A DNA stretch of 64,000 nt from Selenomonadaceae bacterium. GTDB lineage: Bacteria; Bacillota; Negativicutes; Selenomonadales; Selenomonadaceae. Below are positions 8,158 to 15,851 of the stretch, in pieces. Position 1 is the stretch's first letter; each line of letters starts with the position of its first letter. The stretch is taken from assembly GCA_017470715.1 (NCBI GenBank), contig JAFUYE010000138.1:1-64000 (forward strand), read 5' to 3'. Below the pieces are notes generated by a model. It saw only the letters and a program-made list of their open reading frames with translations, searched no databases and was not told the origin of the DNA. The position numbers and the translations under genes were made by a program.

Positions 8158-9435
8158 ATGGACAGCGTAAAAATCGGACTGCTCGGCGCGGGCACAATCG
8201 GCGGCTCCGTCATTGAAGTTTTGCAAAACAATCGCGACGTTATCGCTCAGCGGGCAAATACTTCGATTGAAATAAAAAATATTCTCGTCCTGCCGCGAGA
8301 AATTGACGGACTTCATCAGCGCGGATTGCCCGCCACAAGCAATTACGACGAAATTTTGAACGACCCCGAAATTAAAATCGTCGTCGAATTGATGGGCGGC
8401 GTCAAACCCGCGAAAGATTTCATCTTGCAGGCAATGGCGCACGGTAAACACGTCGTCACCGCGAACAAAGATGTCGTTGCGCAATTCGGGCACGATTTAT
8501 TTGACGCGGCGGAAACTCACCAAATCGATTTCCTTTTCGAGGCGGCTGTCGGCGGAGCAATTCCGATTATCATGCCGCTCAAACGTTCGTTGACGGCAAA
8601 CAAAATCACGGAAATCCTCGGCATTGTCAACGGCACGACAAATTACATGCTCACGAAAATGGCTGAAGACGGCGCGGATTATGATACCGTCTTGAAGGAA
8701 GCACAGGCGCACGGTTACGCCGAACGAAATCCCGAAGCTGACGTTGAAGGCAAAGACGCTGCCCGAAAAATTGCGATACTTGCGTCGATTGCATTCAACA
8801 GTCGCGTAAAATTCGAGGACGTTTCTATCGAAGGCATCACGAAAATCACGCCGGAAGATATTCAATACGCGGCGAATCTCGGTTACGTCGTGAAACTGCT
8901 TGCGGTCGGTCGCGATACCGATTTGGGCGTCGATGTGCGCGTCAATCCCGTGTTCCTTGAAAAAAATCATCCGCTTGCCTCGGTCAACGGAGTTTTGAAC
9001 GCAATTTTTGTGCGCGGTTACCCGATTGAAGAGGCGATGTTTTTCGGACCCGGTGCGGGCAAACCTACGGCGTCGGCTGTCGTCAGCGACATTATCGAAA
9101 TTGCTCGCGGGCTCAATCGCGGCGCGGCGGGTCGTTTCGGTTGCACGTGTTACCATCAACGCCAAATTTGCCCCGTCGAAGAAACTGTGTCGAGTTATTA
9201 CATTCGCTTGCTCGTCGACGACAAACCCGGTGTGCTCGGCAAAATCGCGACAACGTTCGGCAATGTCGATGTCAGCTTGAAATCCGTCGTGCAGACGAAA
9301 GCGGAACTTGATGATCATGTCGAAATTGTCGTTATCACGCACGCCGTCAAACACAAAAATATTTTGGAGGCAAAAGCGGCGTTGAAATGTCTTTCGGTCG
9401 TCGACGAAATTTTCAACGTGATTCGCGTCGAGTGA
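8158..9435 (+). CDS. hom: Homoserine dehydrogenase
   Basis: Reduces aspartate semialdehyde to homoserine in the threonine and methionine pathway. The 425 residues contain an N-terminal NAD(P)-binding loop GLLGAGTIGG near residues 7-16 and the catalytic homoserine dehydrogenase domain (GKHVVTANKDVVAQFG; AAVGGAIPIIMPL; VNGTTNYMLTKM). A C-terminal ACT domain (YYIRLLVDDKPGVLGKIA) presumably senses threonine. The ATG at 8158 is chosen because it follows AAGGAGG and starts the Rossmann fold directly; an in-frame upstream extension would run into the hairpin element. thrB follows after five bases, so the two form an operon. Confidence 0.96.
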   Translation: MDSVKIGLLGAGTIGGSVIEVLQNNRDVIAQRANTSIEIKNILVLPREIDGLHQRGLPATSNYDEILNDPEIKIVVELMGGVKPAKDFILQAMAHGKHVVTANKDVVAQFGHDLFDAAETHQIDFLFEAAVGGAIPIIMPLKRSLTANKITEILGIVNGTTNYMLTKMAEDGADYDTVLKEAQAHGYAERNPEADVEGKDAARKIAILASIAFNSRVKFEDVSIEGITKITPEDIQYAANLGYVVKLLAVGRDTDLGVDVRVNPVFLEKNHPLASVNGVLNAIFVRGYPIEEAMFFGPGAGKPTASAVVSDIIEIARGLNRGAAGRFGCTCYHQRQICPVEETVSSYYIRLLVDDKPGVLGKIATTFGNVDVSLKSVVQTKAELDDHVEIVVITHAVKHKNILEAKAALKCLSVVDEIFNVIRVE

Positions 9436-9440
9436 CAGCC

Positions 9441-10382
9441 ATGAGAAAAATTTTTTCCGATAAAAAAAATCGCGTGACTGTGCGCGTCCCCGGTACTTCG
9501 GCGAATTGCGGTCCCGGCTTTGACTGTTTGGGTTTGGCGACGACGATTTACAATTATTTGGATTTGACGCTGATTCGCTCGGATAAAGTTGTCGTCGAGG
9601 CGTCGGGCGAAGGTGCCGAAAAAATTCCTCGCGGCAGAAAAAATCTTGCGTGGCAGGCAGTCAAAAAACTTTTGGAAGTCACCGGTCACAACGAATTCAA
9701 AGGCGCGATTATCCGCATGAAAAATCACGTGCCGATTTCTCGCGGTCTCGGTTCAAGTTCGACGGCGATTGTCGCGGGTTTGACGGCGGCGAATGAAATT
9801 GTCGGCTCCCCGCTCAATCGTCAGGAACTTTTGAAACTCGCCACGGAACTTGAAGGTCACCCCGACAACGTCGCGCCCGCAATTTTCGGCAACTTTACCG
9901 TCAGCGTTATGAACGGCGGCGAAGTTCAAACTTTTTCGTTCCGCCCGCGAATCAAACTGAAACTTGTCGTCGCGGTGCCCGATTTCGAGTTGTCGACACG
10001 TTTGGCGCGAAAAGTTTTGCCGAAAAAAGTTTCACGCTCGGACGCAATTTTTAACATCAGCCGCGCATCAATGTTGGTCGCCGCGTTAGTCGAAGGTCGC
10101 GAAGAACTCTTGCCGTTGGCGTTCGACGACGCAATTCATCAGCCGTACCGAAAAAAATTGGTACCGGGTATGCAGGAAGTTTTCGACGCGGCAAAATCAG
10201 CCGGAGCACTCGGAGCGGCAATTTCCGGCGCGGGTTCGTGTTTAATCGCGTTCACTTCGGCAAAGCACGGGCACGAAGACGAAATTGCTGCGGCAATGGT
10301 CGAGGCGTTCAAAACTCACGGCGTCGAATCAAAAGCGTTGATTCTGAACGTCGACACACGCGGCGCGCAAAAAATCAATTAG
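9441..10382 (+). CDS. thrB: Homoserine kinase
   Basis: Phosphorylates homoserine in threonine biosynthesis. The 313-residue GHMP-kinase-fold protein shows VRVPGTSANCGPGFDCLG near the N-terminus, the ATP-binding motif PISRGLGSSSTAIVAG near residues 97-112, and the C-terminal motif LGAAISGAGSCLIAF. Start ATG 9441 lies five bases after the hom stop. Its TAG stop is embedded in a TAATTCC-type repeat array, so the last coding bases are part of the repeat. Threonine synthase is not in the window. Confidence 0.95.
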   Translation: MRKIFSDKKNRVTVRVPGTSANCGPGFDCLGLATTIYNYLDLTLIRSDKVVVEASGEGAEKIPRGRKNLAWQAVKKLLEVTGHNEFKGAIIRMKNHVPISRGLGSSSTAIVAGLTAANEIVGSPLNRQELLKLATELEGHPDNVAPAIFGNFTVSVMNGGEVQTFSFRPRIKLKLVVAVPDFELSTRLARKVLPKKVSRSDAIFNISRASMLVAALVEGREELLPLAFDDAIHQPYRKKLVPGMQEVFDAAKSAGALGAAISGAGSCLIAFTSAKHGHEDEIAAAMVEAFKTHGVESKALILNVDTRGAQKIN

Positions 10383-10413
10383 GAATGTGGAATTAGGAAT
10401 TAGGAATTTGGAA
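10377..10413. repeat. 7-bp tandem repeat array (TAATTCC/GGAATTA type) at the thrB stop
   Basis: About five degenerate 7-base units (GGAATTA, GGAATTT, GGAATGT), beginning in CAATTAGGAAT, include the thrB TAG stop codon. Same family as the arrays at 15813, 26157, 42245, 59701 and 61527. Confidence 0.8.
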
Positions 10414-10443
10414 CGCGAGCAATATTGACAAACAAAAACGGCT

Positions 10444-10785
10444 TCAAACCGAATCTTCGGCGCGAAGTCGTTTTTTATAACATAAACCGAATTCGTACAG
10501 CGCATTGAGTATCGGCTTGAATTCTTTGCCCAAATCCGTCAGCGAATATTCCACGTGCGGAGGCTTTTCGCTGAAAATTTTTCGCTGAACCAAACCGTCC
10601 GCCTCCAGCGAGCGTAAATTGTCCGTCAAAACTTTTTGGCTGATTCCTTCAATCGATTTTTTCAGCTCGTTGTATCGCCACGGTCGCATTTCCAATCTTT
10701 GCAGGATAAAAATTTTCCACTTGCTGTTTATCAAATTCAGTGCCGTCACCACGGGGCAATCGGGTAAATCTTTTTTGTGTATCAT
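10444..10785 (-). CDS. HxlR-family winged-helix transcriptional regulator
   Basis: A 113-residue DNA-binding protein of the HxlR/MarR-like class. It shows the family's opening CPVVTALNLINSKWKIFIL, the recognition region RYNELKKSIEGISQKVLTDN and the wing DGLVQRKIF with PHVEYSLTDLGKEF. The early Cys (C10) is at the position that senses thiol or electrophile stress in some HxlR proteins. It is divergent from an NAD(P)-binding protein gene; HxlR regulators commonly control such neighbours, so it probably regulates that gene and itself from the 126-base shared region. The inducer is unknown. Confidence 0.88.
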   Translation of the reverse strand: MIHKKDLPDCPVVTALNLINSKWKIFILQRLEMRPWRYNELKKSIEGISQKVLTDNLRSLEADGLVQRKIFSEKPPHVEYSLTDLGKEFKPILNALYEFGLCYKKRLRAEDSV

Positions 10786-10854
10786 CTGCTCGCCTCCGCC
10801 GAAATTTTAATTCACCGTGCGGCAAATATCAAACGGTTATAAAAATGTGCCCGA

Positions 10855-10883
10855 TTGTTTTTCGCGGCGAAAAATTTTATAAT
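10855..10883 (+). promoter_or_regulatory. Promoter of the NAD(P)-binding protein gene
   Basis: TTGTTT (10855-10860), a 17-base spacer and TATAAT (10878-10883) lie 28 bases before the ATG. It sits in the divergent region with the HxlR gene, where an HxlR operator would be expected; I could not identify one with confidence. Confidence 0.55.
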
Positions 10884-10911
10884 GACGGCAAAATCTCAAG
10901 GAGGCTTCCAC

Positions 10912-11547
10912 ATGAAAATTGCAGTTGTAGCGGCAACAGGCAAGGCAGGCAGAAAAATCGTTGCGGAGGCGGCAAGTCGCGGTTTCGAGGTCACGGCTTT
11001 TGTCAGACGCAAAGGTCAGGTTGTCGACGGCGCGAAAAATCTTATCGTCAAAGACATCATGGAGTTGACGGCGGACGACTTGAAAAATTTCGACGCGGTT
11101 GTTGACGCATTCGGCGCATGGAGTCCCGAAACTCTTCCGCTTCACACAACGACAAGCCAACATCTTTGCGACATTTTGAGCGGCTCGAACGTTCGACTTT
11201 TGATTATCGGCGGCGCGGGCAGTCTTTACGTCGACAAAGAACACACAACGCAACTTTTCAAAACGCCCGATTTTCCGGCAGATTATTTTCCGACGGCTCA
11301 AGCTCAAGCGAAAGAACTTGACGAACTTCGCAAACGCAACGACGTTAAATGGACGTTCGTCAGTCCCGCATGTGATTTTCAAGCGGACGGTGAACGCACG
11401 GGCAAATATCTTGTCGGCGGCGAAGAATTGATTCTGAACGCGTCGGGCGAAAGCGTCATCAGTTACGCGGATTATGCGGTTGCGATGGTCGACGAAATTG
11501 CAAGCGGCAAGCACATTCAGCAGCGAATCGGCGTCGTCAAAGCTTAA
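10912..11547 (+). CDS. NAD(P)H-binding atypical SDR family protein (YwnB/NmrA-like)
   Basis: A 211-residue single-domain Rossmann protein of the NAD(P)H-binding family. It begins KIAVVAATGKAGRKIVAEA with the glycine motif A-x-G-x-A-G, has DAVVDAFGAW, and carries LLIIGGAGSLYVD in the position usual for this group. It lacks the classical YxxxK catalytic pair, as is common in atypical SDRs. The ATG follows AAGGAGG. It is divergent from the HxlR regulator, which suggests a stress-induced oxidoreductase or quinone/redox sensor role; the substrate is unknown. Confidence 0.85.
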   Translation: MKIAVVAATGKAGRKIVAEAASRGFEVTAFVRRKGQVVDGAKNLIVKDIMELTADDLKNFDAVVDAFGAWSPETLPLHTTTSQHLCDILSGSNVRLLIIGGAGSLYVDKEHTTQLFKTPDFPADYFPTAQAQAKELDELRKRNDVKWTFVSPACDFQADGERTGKYLVGGEELILNASGESVISYADYAVAMVDEIASGKHIQQRIGVVKA

Positions 11548-11590
11548 AATTTTTCGGCGGCAAATTAAACAATCGGCAATAAAAAATTTT

Positions 11591-11622
11591 CCCGCAAGTC
11601 GAATTCGGCTCGCGGGATTTTT
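11591..11622. terminator. Bidirectional terminator between SDR gene and mfd
   Basis: A stem with arms CCCGCAAGTCGAA and TTCGGCTCGCGGG (two bulges) has a T run on the right and an A run on the left. It lies between two convergent genes and can end both transcripts. Confidence 0.75.
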
Positions 11623-11650
11623 GTTTGCAAACGGTCGGCAGTTCAAAAAT

Positions 11651-14600
11651 TCAATCACGTCGCGTTAAAACTTTCAGCACCTTGAAAATTCCGGTGAGGA
11701 GATTTTTTTTCGTCTTGAACGTCAAAAACAGTCGTTTCGCGCTCTCGACGAACTTTAAATCTTTGCGGAAAATTTTTCCCAGCTGAATCAATCCGGATGA
11801 CGAAACTTTTTTAATGTCGCCGAAAATAATTTCCACGCGCAGATTTTTTTCGGTGACGGACTTGACGGAAAGATTTTTCGCCGCAAGCCGAATTTGCGCC
11901 ACAAGCAAAAGATTTTCGACGGGCTCCGTGATTTTTCCGAATCGGTCAATCAATTCGTCGCGCAGATCTTTAATTTCAATGTCGTCACGAATCGTCGCCA
12001 ATCGCCGATAAATGTCGATTTTGTCGCTCGCGTTGGCAATGTAATTTCTGTCGATAAAAGCTTCGGTCGGCAGGGAAATAATCGGGTCGGGTTCGGAAAT
12101 TTTTTCAGTCGACTTGTGTTGCAATTTGTTGACGGCCTCTTCCAAAAGTCGGCAGTACATTTCAAAACCGACGCCCGCAATGTGTCCGTGCTGTTCGGCT
12201 CCCAACAAATTTCCGGCGCCGCGAATTTCAAGATCTTTCATTGCGATTTTAAAACCGGCACCGAGTTGAGCGAATTCACGCATTACCTGCAGACGTTTTT
12301 CGGCGGTCTCCGTCAAAACTTGTCCGACGCGGTGAACGAAATACGCAAACGCCATTCGACTGGAACGCCCGACACGCCCGCGCATTTGGTAAAGTTGAGC
12401 CAGCCCGAAATTGTCCGCGTCGTAAACAATAATCGTGTTCGCGTTGGCAACGTCAAGCCCGCTTTCAATAATTGTCGTCGACAACAGCACGTTAAATGCG
12501 CCCTCGTAAAAATCCATCATGATACTTTCCAGAAAATCCGCCGACATTTGCCCGTGAGCAGTTTGAATTTTCGCTTCGGGAACGATTTTCGCCAATCGGT
12601 CGCGCATAAGGTCAATCGTCTCGATTTTGTTGTAGACGAAATAAATTTGTCCGCCGCGCCGAATTTCACGCCGAATCGCTTCCGAAATAATTTCGTCGTC
12701 GTCCTCGATAATGTAAGTTTGCACGGGAAATCTTTCCGCCGGCGCAGTTTCAATCAAACTCATGTCGCGGGCACCGGCAAGGCTCATGTGCAACGTTCGC
12801 GGAATCGGTGTCGCGGAAAGTGTCAACACGTCGACGCCGACGCTCATCGAACGAATTTTTTCTTTTTGCTTGACGCCGAATCGCTGTTCTTCGTCGATAA
12901 TCAGCAAGCCCAAATCTTTGAATTGAATTCGCTTCGACAAAATTGCGTGCGTGCCGATTAACACGTCGACTTGACCTGCGCGGACTTTTTGCAACGTGAT
13001 TCGCTGTTCTTTGGGCGTGCGGAAACGACAGATAACGTCGACGGTCGGCAAAAATCCGGCAAAGCGTTCCGAAAAAGTTTGGTAATGTTGCTGAGCCAAA
13101 ACAGTCGTCGGAACCAAAACCGCGCATTGCTTGCCGTTCATTGCCGCCTTGTACGCTGCACGAATCGCAATTTCGGTTTTGCCGAAACCGACATCGCCGC
13201 AAACAAGCCTGTCCATCGGTCGCGGGCGTTCCATATCGCTTTTCACGTCGGCAACGGCTTTAAGTTGGTCGGGCGTCTCTTCGTAAGGAAAAGCGTCCTC
13301 GAATTCGGCTTGACTTGAATCGTCGGGCGCGAAGGCGAATCCGTCAGCTTGTTTGCGTTGAGCGTAAATGTCCAAAAGTTTTTCGGCAATGTCTTCGACG
13401 GCGGCGGCAGCTTTGGATTTTGCACGCGCCCAATCACCGGAACCGAGTCGCGAAAGTTTTGGTGTCGCTCCGTCGTCGGAAATATATTTTTGCAACAAAC
13501 CGACTTGCTCGACGGGAATAAACAATTTGTCTTCGCCGCTGTATTTAATGTGCAGAAAATCTTTTCGCACGCCGTCAAAATCCAAAGTTTCGACGCCCAA
13601 ATATTTTCCGATACCGTTTTCGACGTGGACAACGTAATCGCCGGGCTTTATGTCGCCGAACGCACGAATTTTTTCGCCGGAATCCGCGAATCGACTTGCA
13701 CGTCGCCGCCTGCTTGAAGTGCCGAAAAGATTTTTTTCCGTGAAGACGACAAATTTCGCGCCCTGCAGTGAAAATCCGTCGCTCAAGTTGCCGCGTTCAA
13801 GATTTATGTCGCGCAGATTATTTTCCGCCAAAAGTTTTTCCATGCCGAGAAGTTTTGCTTCACTTGCGAAGTACAGGAAAATTTTTTGTCCGCGTTCAAG
13901 CAAATGCGTCAGTTCGTCAAGGAAAAATTTCGTCTGCCCCTGAAAGCTCGTGACGTTTGCCGCCGTGATTCCGAAACTCTCCGACGGTTCCAGCGAACGA
14001 ATTTTTTTCAGCATCAATTCAAGATGAATCAAACTGCCTGCGCGGGAACTTTTAACCAGTTGCTCAAACGTGAAAATTTTTTTCTTCAACGACGGGTCTT
14101 CGACGGTCAAGCGGTGAATCGCCTCGAAAATTCTTGCGGGTTCGTCGAAAATTATTGTGCCGCCTTCGCCCGCGCACGTCAAAAACGGTTCACTCGTCGA
14201 CGAAAATTTTTTTATCGGCATGACGGTCAACGACGTAAATTTTTTTATCGAACGCCGCGTTTCCAAGCTGATTGAGCGAATCGAATCAATTTCGTCGCCG
14301 AAAAATTCCACGCGCAGCGGTGTCGACTCGTTGAGCGGAAAAATGTCGACCAATCCGCCGTTGACTGCGAATTGTCCGATTGCGTCAATTTCGTCCGCCC
14401 GTTCGTAACCGAAACCGACAAGCCGCGTCAAAAATTCTTCAAGCGAAATTTTCCGGCCGACTTCGACACGCAGTTGGAATTTCAAAAAATCTGCCCGCGA
14501 AAAATCTTTTTTGACTGCCGCCGCCGCAGTCGCAAGCACGATTATTTTTTCGCCGCGCAGAAGTCGTGCCAAAATTTCCATACGACGCGCCTGCCGCTCC

Positions 14601-14887
14601 ACGCCGACGGTTGACGCCTGCACGTCCGCCAAATCCAATTCGGGCAGTTCAAAGACTTTGACTTCGGGCAAGAATTCCGCCAAGTCGTCGCGCCAATCGG
14701 AAATTTTTTCGCGTTCGCTGACCAAAATTATTGTCGGTCGCGGATAAAGTTCAAAAGCCGTCGCCGTGACCAAAACTTTTTGCGTGCCCGCCACGCCGTA
14801 AATCAAAAACTCTCCGCGTCGCGAAAATTTTTTCGTTGCGTCCCGAATCAGTTCGTCGCGCAGAGCCTCCGTCAAAAGTTTGTGCAT
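11651..14887 (-). CDS. mfd: Transcription-repair coupling factor Mfd
   Basis: A DNA translocase that removes RNA polymerase stalled at lesions and recruits UvrA. The 1078 residues are slightly short for the family but contain all main parts. There is a UvrB-like N-terminal module, then the RNA-polymerase-binding region (GDYVVHVENGIGKYLGVETL). The SF2 translocase shows Walker A GDVGFGKTEIAIRAAYKA, the DEEQRFG box, TLSATPIPRTLHMSLAG and the TRG-like QMRGRVGRSSR. A C-terminal domain completes the protein. The ATG has an upstream GGAG-like site and an extended -10 promoter. It is convergent with the SDR gene and apparently monocistronic. Confidence 0.97.
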   Translation of the reverse strand: MHKLLTEALRDELIRDATKKFSRRGEFLIYGVAGTQKVLVTATAFELYPRPTIILVSEREKISDWRDDLAEFLPEVKVFELPELDLADVQASTVGVERQARRMEILARLLRGEKIIVLATAAAAVKKDFSRADFLKFQLRVEVGRKISLEEFLTRLVGFGYERADEIDAIGQFAVNGGLVDIFPLNESTPLRVEFFGDEIDSIRSISLETRRSIKKFTSLTVMPIKKFSSTSEPFLTCAGEGGTIIFDEPARIFEAIHRLTVEDPSLKKKIFTFEQLVKSSRAGSLIHLELMLKKIRSLEPSESFGITAANVTSFQGQTKFFLDELTHLLERGQKIFLYFASEAKLLGMEKLLAENNLRDINLERGNLSDGFSLQGAKFVVFTEKNLFGTSSRRRRASRFADSGEKIRAFGDIKPGDYVVHVENGIGKYLGVETLDFDGVRKDFLHIKYSGEDKLFIPVEQVGLLQKYISDDGATPKLSRLGSGDWARAKSKAAAAVEDIAEKLLDIYAQRKQADGFAFAPDDSSQAEFEDAFPYEETPDQLKAVADVKSDMERPRPMDRLVCGDVGFGKTEIAIRAAYKAAMNGKQCAVLVPTTVLAQQHYQTFSERFAGFLPTVDVICRFRTPKEQRITLQKVRAGQVDVLIGTHAILSKRIQFKDLGLLIIDEEQRFGVKQKEKIRSMSVGVDVLTLSATPIPRTLHMSLAGARDMSLIETAPAERFPVQTYIIEDDDEIISEAIRREIRRGGQIYFVYNKIETIDLMRDRLAKIVPEAKIQTAHGQMSADFLESIMMDFYEGAFNVLLSTTIIESGLDVANANTIIVYDADNFGLAQLYQMRGRVGRSSRMAFAYFVHRVGQVLTETAEKRLQVMREFAQLGAGFKIAMKDLEIRGAGNLLGAEQHGHIAGVGFEMYCRLLEEAVNKLQHKSTEKISEPDPIISLPTEAFIDRNYIANASDKIDIYRRLATIRDDIEIKDLRDELIDRFGKITEPVENLLLVAQIRLAAKNLSVKSVTEKNLRVEIIFGDIKKVSSSGLIQLGKIFRKDLKFVESAKRLFLTFKTKKNLLTGIFKVLKVLTRRD

Positions 14888-14914
14888 AAAAATTTCTCCG
14901 TAAAGTTTTTGCCG

Positions 14915-14923
14915 ATTATATCA
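14915..14923 (-). promoter_or_regulatory. Extended -10 promoter of mfd
   Basis: TGATATAAT on the minus strand about 28 bases before the mfd ATG, with no good -35. It directly follows the terminator of the upstream GntR gene. Confidence 0.5.
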
Positions 14924-14927
14924 CACG

Positions 14928-14956
14928 AAAAAAGCCCCCCGAACGTCGGGAGGCTT
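14928..14956 (-). terminator. Terminator of the GntR-family regulator gene
   Basis: On the minus strand AAGCCTCCCGA pairs with TCGGGGGGCTT, followed by a T run. It lies 13 bases after the regulator stop codon. Confidence 0.8.
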
Positions 14957-14968
14957 AACATGTCGAAA

Positions 14969-15700
14969 TTATTTGCGCAGGATATTGTACTTGTAAAAAT
15001 ATCCTTCGACCAAAAGTTTACGCGCCGATTCGTCGTTTTTGCGCTCGATAATGTTAAATAAATCTTCGTGCGCTTGTTTGAGTTCGCGGGCTTTACCGAT
15101 ATTCAACATGTTGCGGATTGTGTTCATGCGCATTTCGCTTGTCAACGTCCGCACAAGTTTGGCGATTTGTGCAAGCAGTGAATTATGCGCGGCGGTTGAA
15201 ATTGCTTCGTGAAAGTCGTCGTCGGCTCTGAAAACATTTTCCGCGTCGCCGCCGTCGATTGCCTCTAACAGTTCCTCAAGTTGTTCTTTCAGCTGAAAAA
15301 TGTCTTCGGGCTCGGCTTTTTCCATTGCCAATTCCAAAATGCCGAAGTCCACCCACTCGCGCAGTTCTTTGAGCGAATCGATTGAATCCGATTGGTCAAG
15401 AATTATTCCGTAAAGCAACGGATTAATCATTTTGTCCGAAAAGCCGCTTGCGACAAAAGTTCCTTCGGGTCTGCGAATGTCAAGCACGCCGAACGAAACC
15501 AGAATTTTTATCGCCTCACGAATTGAATTTCGTCCGACGCCGAAACTTGCCGCAAGTTCCATTTCGGTCGGCAACTTGTCGCCGGGGCGCAATTCTTTGT
15601 AAATCATTGCGTAAGTCAAACGGTCGATAACTTGTTGCACAATCGACGTATTGTCAATCGGACGCAAAAATTTTTTTTCAACAACCTCGCCGCTTTCCAT
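14969..15700 (-). CDS. GntR/FadR-family transcriptional regulator with FCD domain
   Basis: A 243-residue regulator. Residues about 18-85 form the GntR winged helix (LRPGDKLPTEMELAASFGVG, NSIREAIKILVSFGVLDIRR, EGTFVA). Residues about 95-235 form the all-helical FCD ligand domain with the metal-site residues D..H (DDDFHEAI) and later histidines (LKQAHEDLFNII). FCD proteins usually bind organic acids such as lactate, glycolate or sugar acids. No catabolic operon adjoins it, so its regulon is unknown. A dyad AACTT-TGC-AAGTT between its own -35 and -10 could be an autoregulatory operator. Confidence 0.9.
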   Translation of the reverse strand: MESGEVVEKKFLRPIDNTSIVQQVIDRLTYAMIYKELRPGDKLPTEMELAASFGVGRNSIREAIKILVSFGVLDIRRPEGTFVASGFSDKMINPLLYGIILDQSDSIDSLKELREWVDFGILELAMEKAEPEDIFQLKEQLEELLEAIDGGDAENVFRADDDFHEAISTAAHNSLLAQIAKLVRTLTSEMRMNTIRNMLNIGKARELKQAHEDLFNIIERKNDESARKLLVEGYFYKYNILRK

Positions 15701-15745
15701 AAGGTAACGTCCTTTCCGTTAAAACTTCATGTCAACTACAACTTG

Positions 15746-15773
15746 ATTATAACTTGCAAAGTTGCCTTGTCAA
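15746..15773 (-). promoter_or_regulatory. GntR gene promoter with possible operator
   Basis: TTGACA (15768-15773), a 16-base spacer and TATAAT (15746-15751) lie on the minus strand. The spacer contains the inverted repeat AACTT-TGC-AAGTT, placed where a repressor would block RNA polymerase. The promoter call is firm; the operator role is a guess. Confidence 0.65.
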
Positions 15774-15812
15774 GCTTGCCGGAAATGCAGTTAGGGACAA
15801 GGGAGAAGTTTT

Positions 15813-15846
15813 TAATTCCTAATTCCTAATTCATAATTCCTAATTG
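15813..15846. repeat. 7-bp tandem repeat array (TAATTCC type)
   Basis: About five units (TAATTCC twice, TAATTCA, TAATTCC, TAATTG) end six bases from the stop codon of the GGDEF gene. They lie in the gap between that gene and the GntR promoter. Confidence 0.85.
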
Positions 15847-15851
15847 ATTTT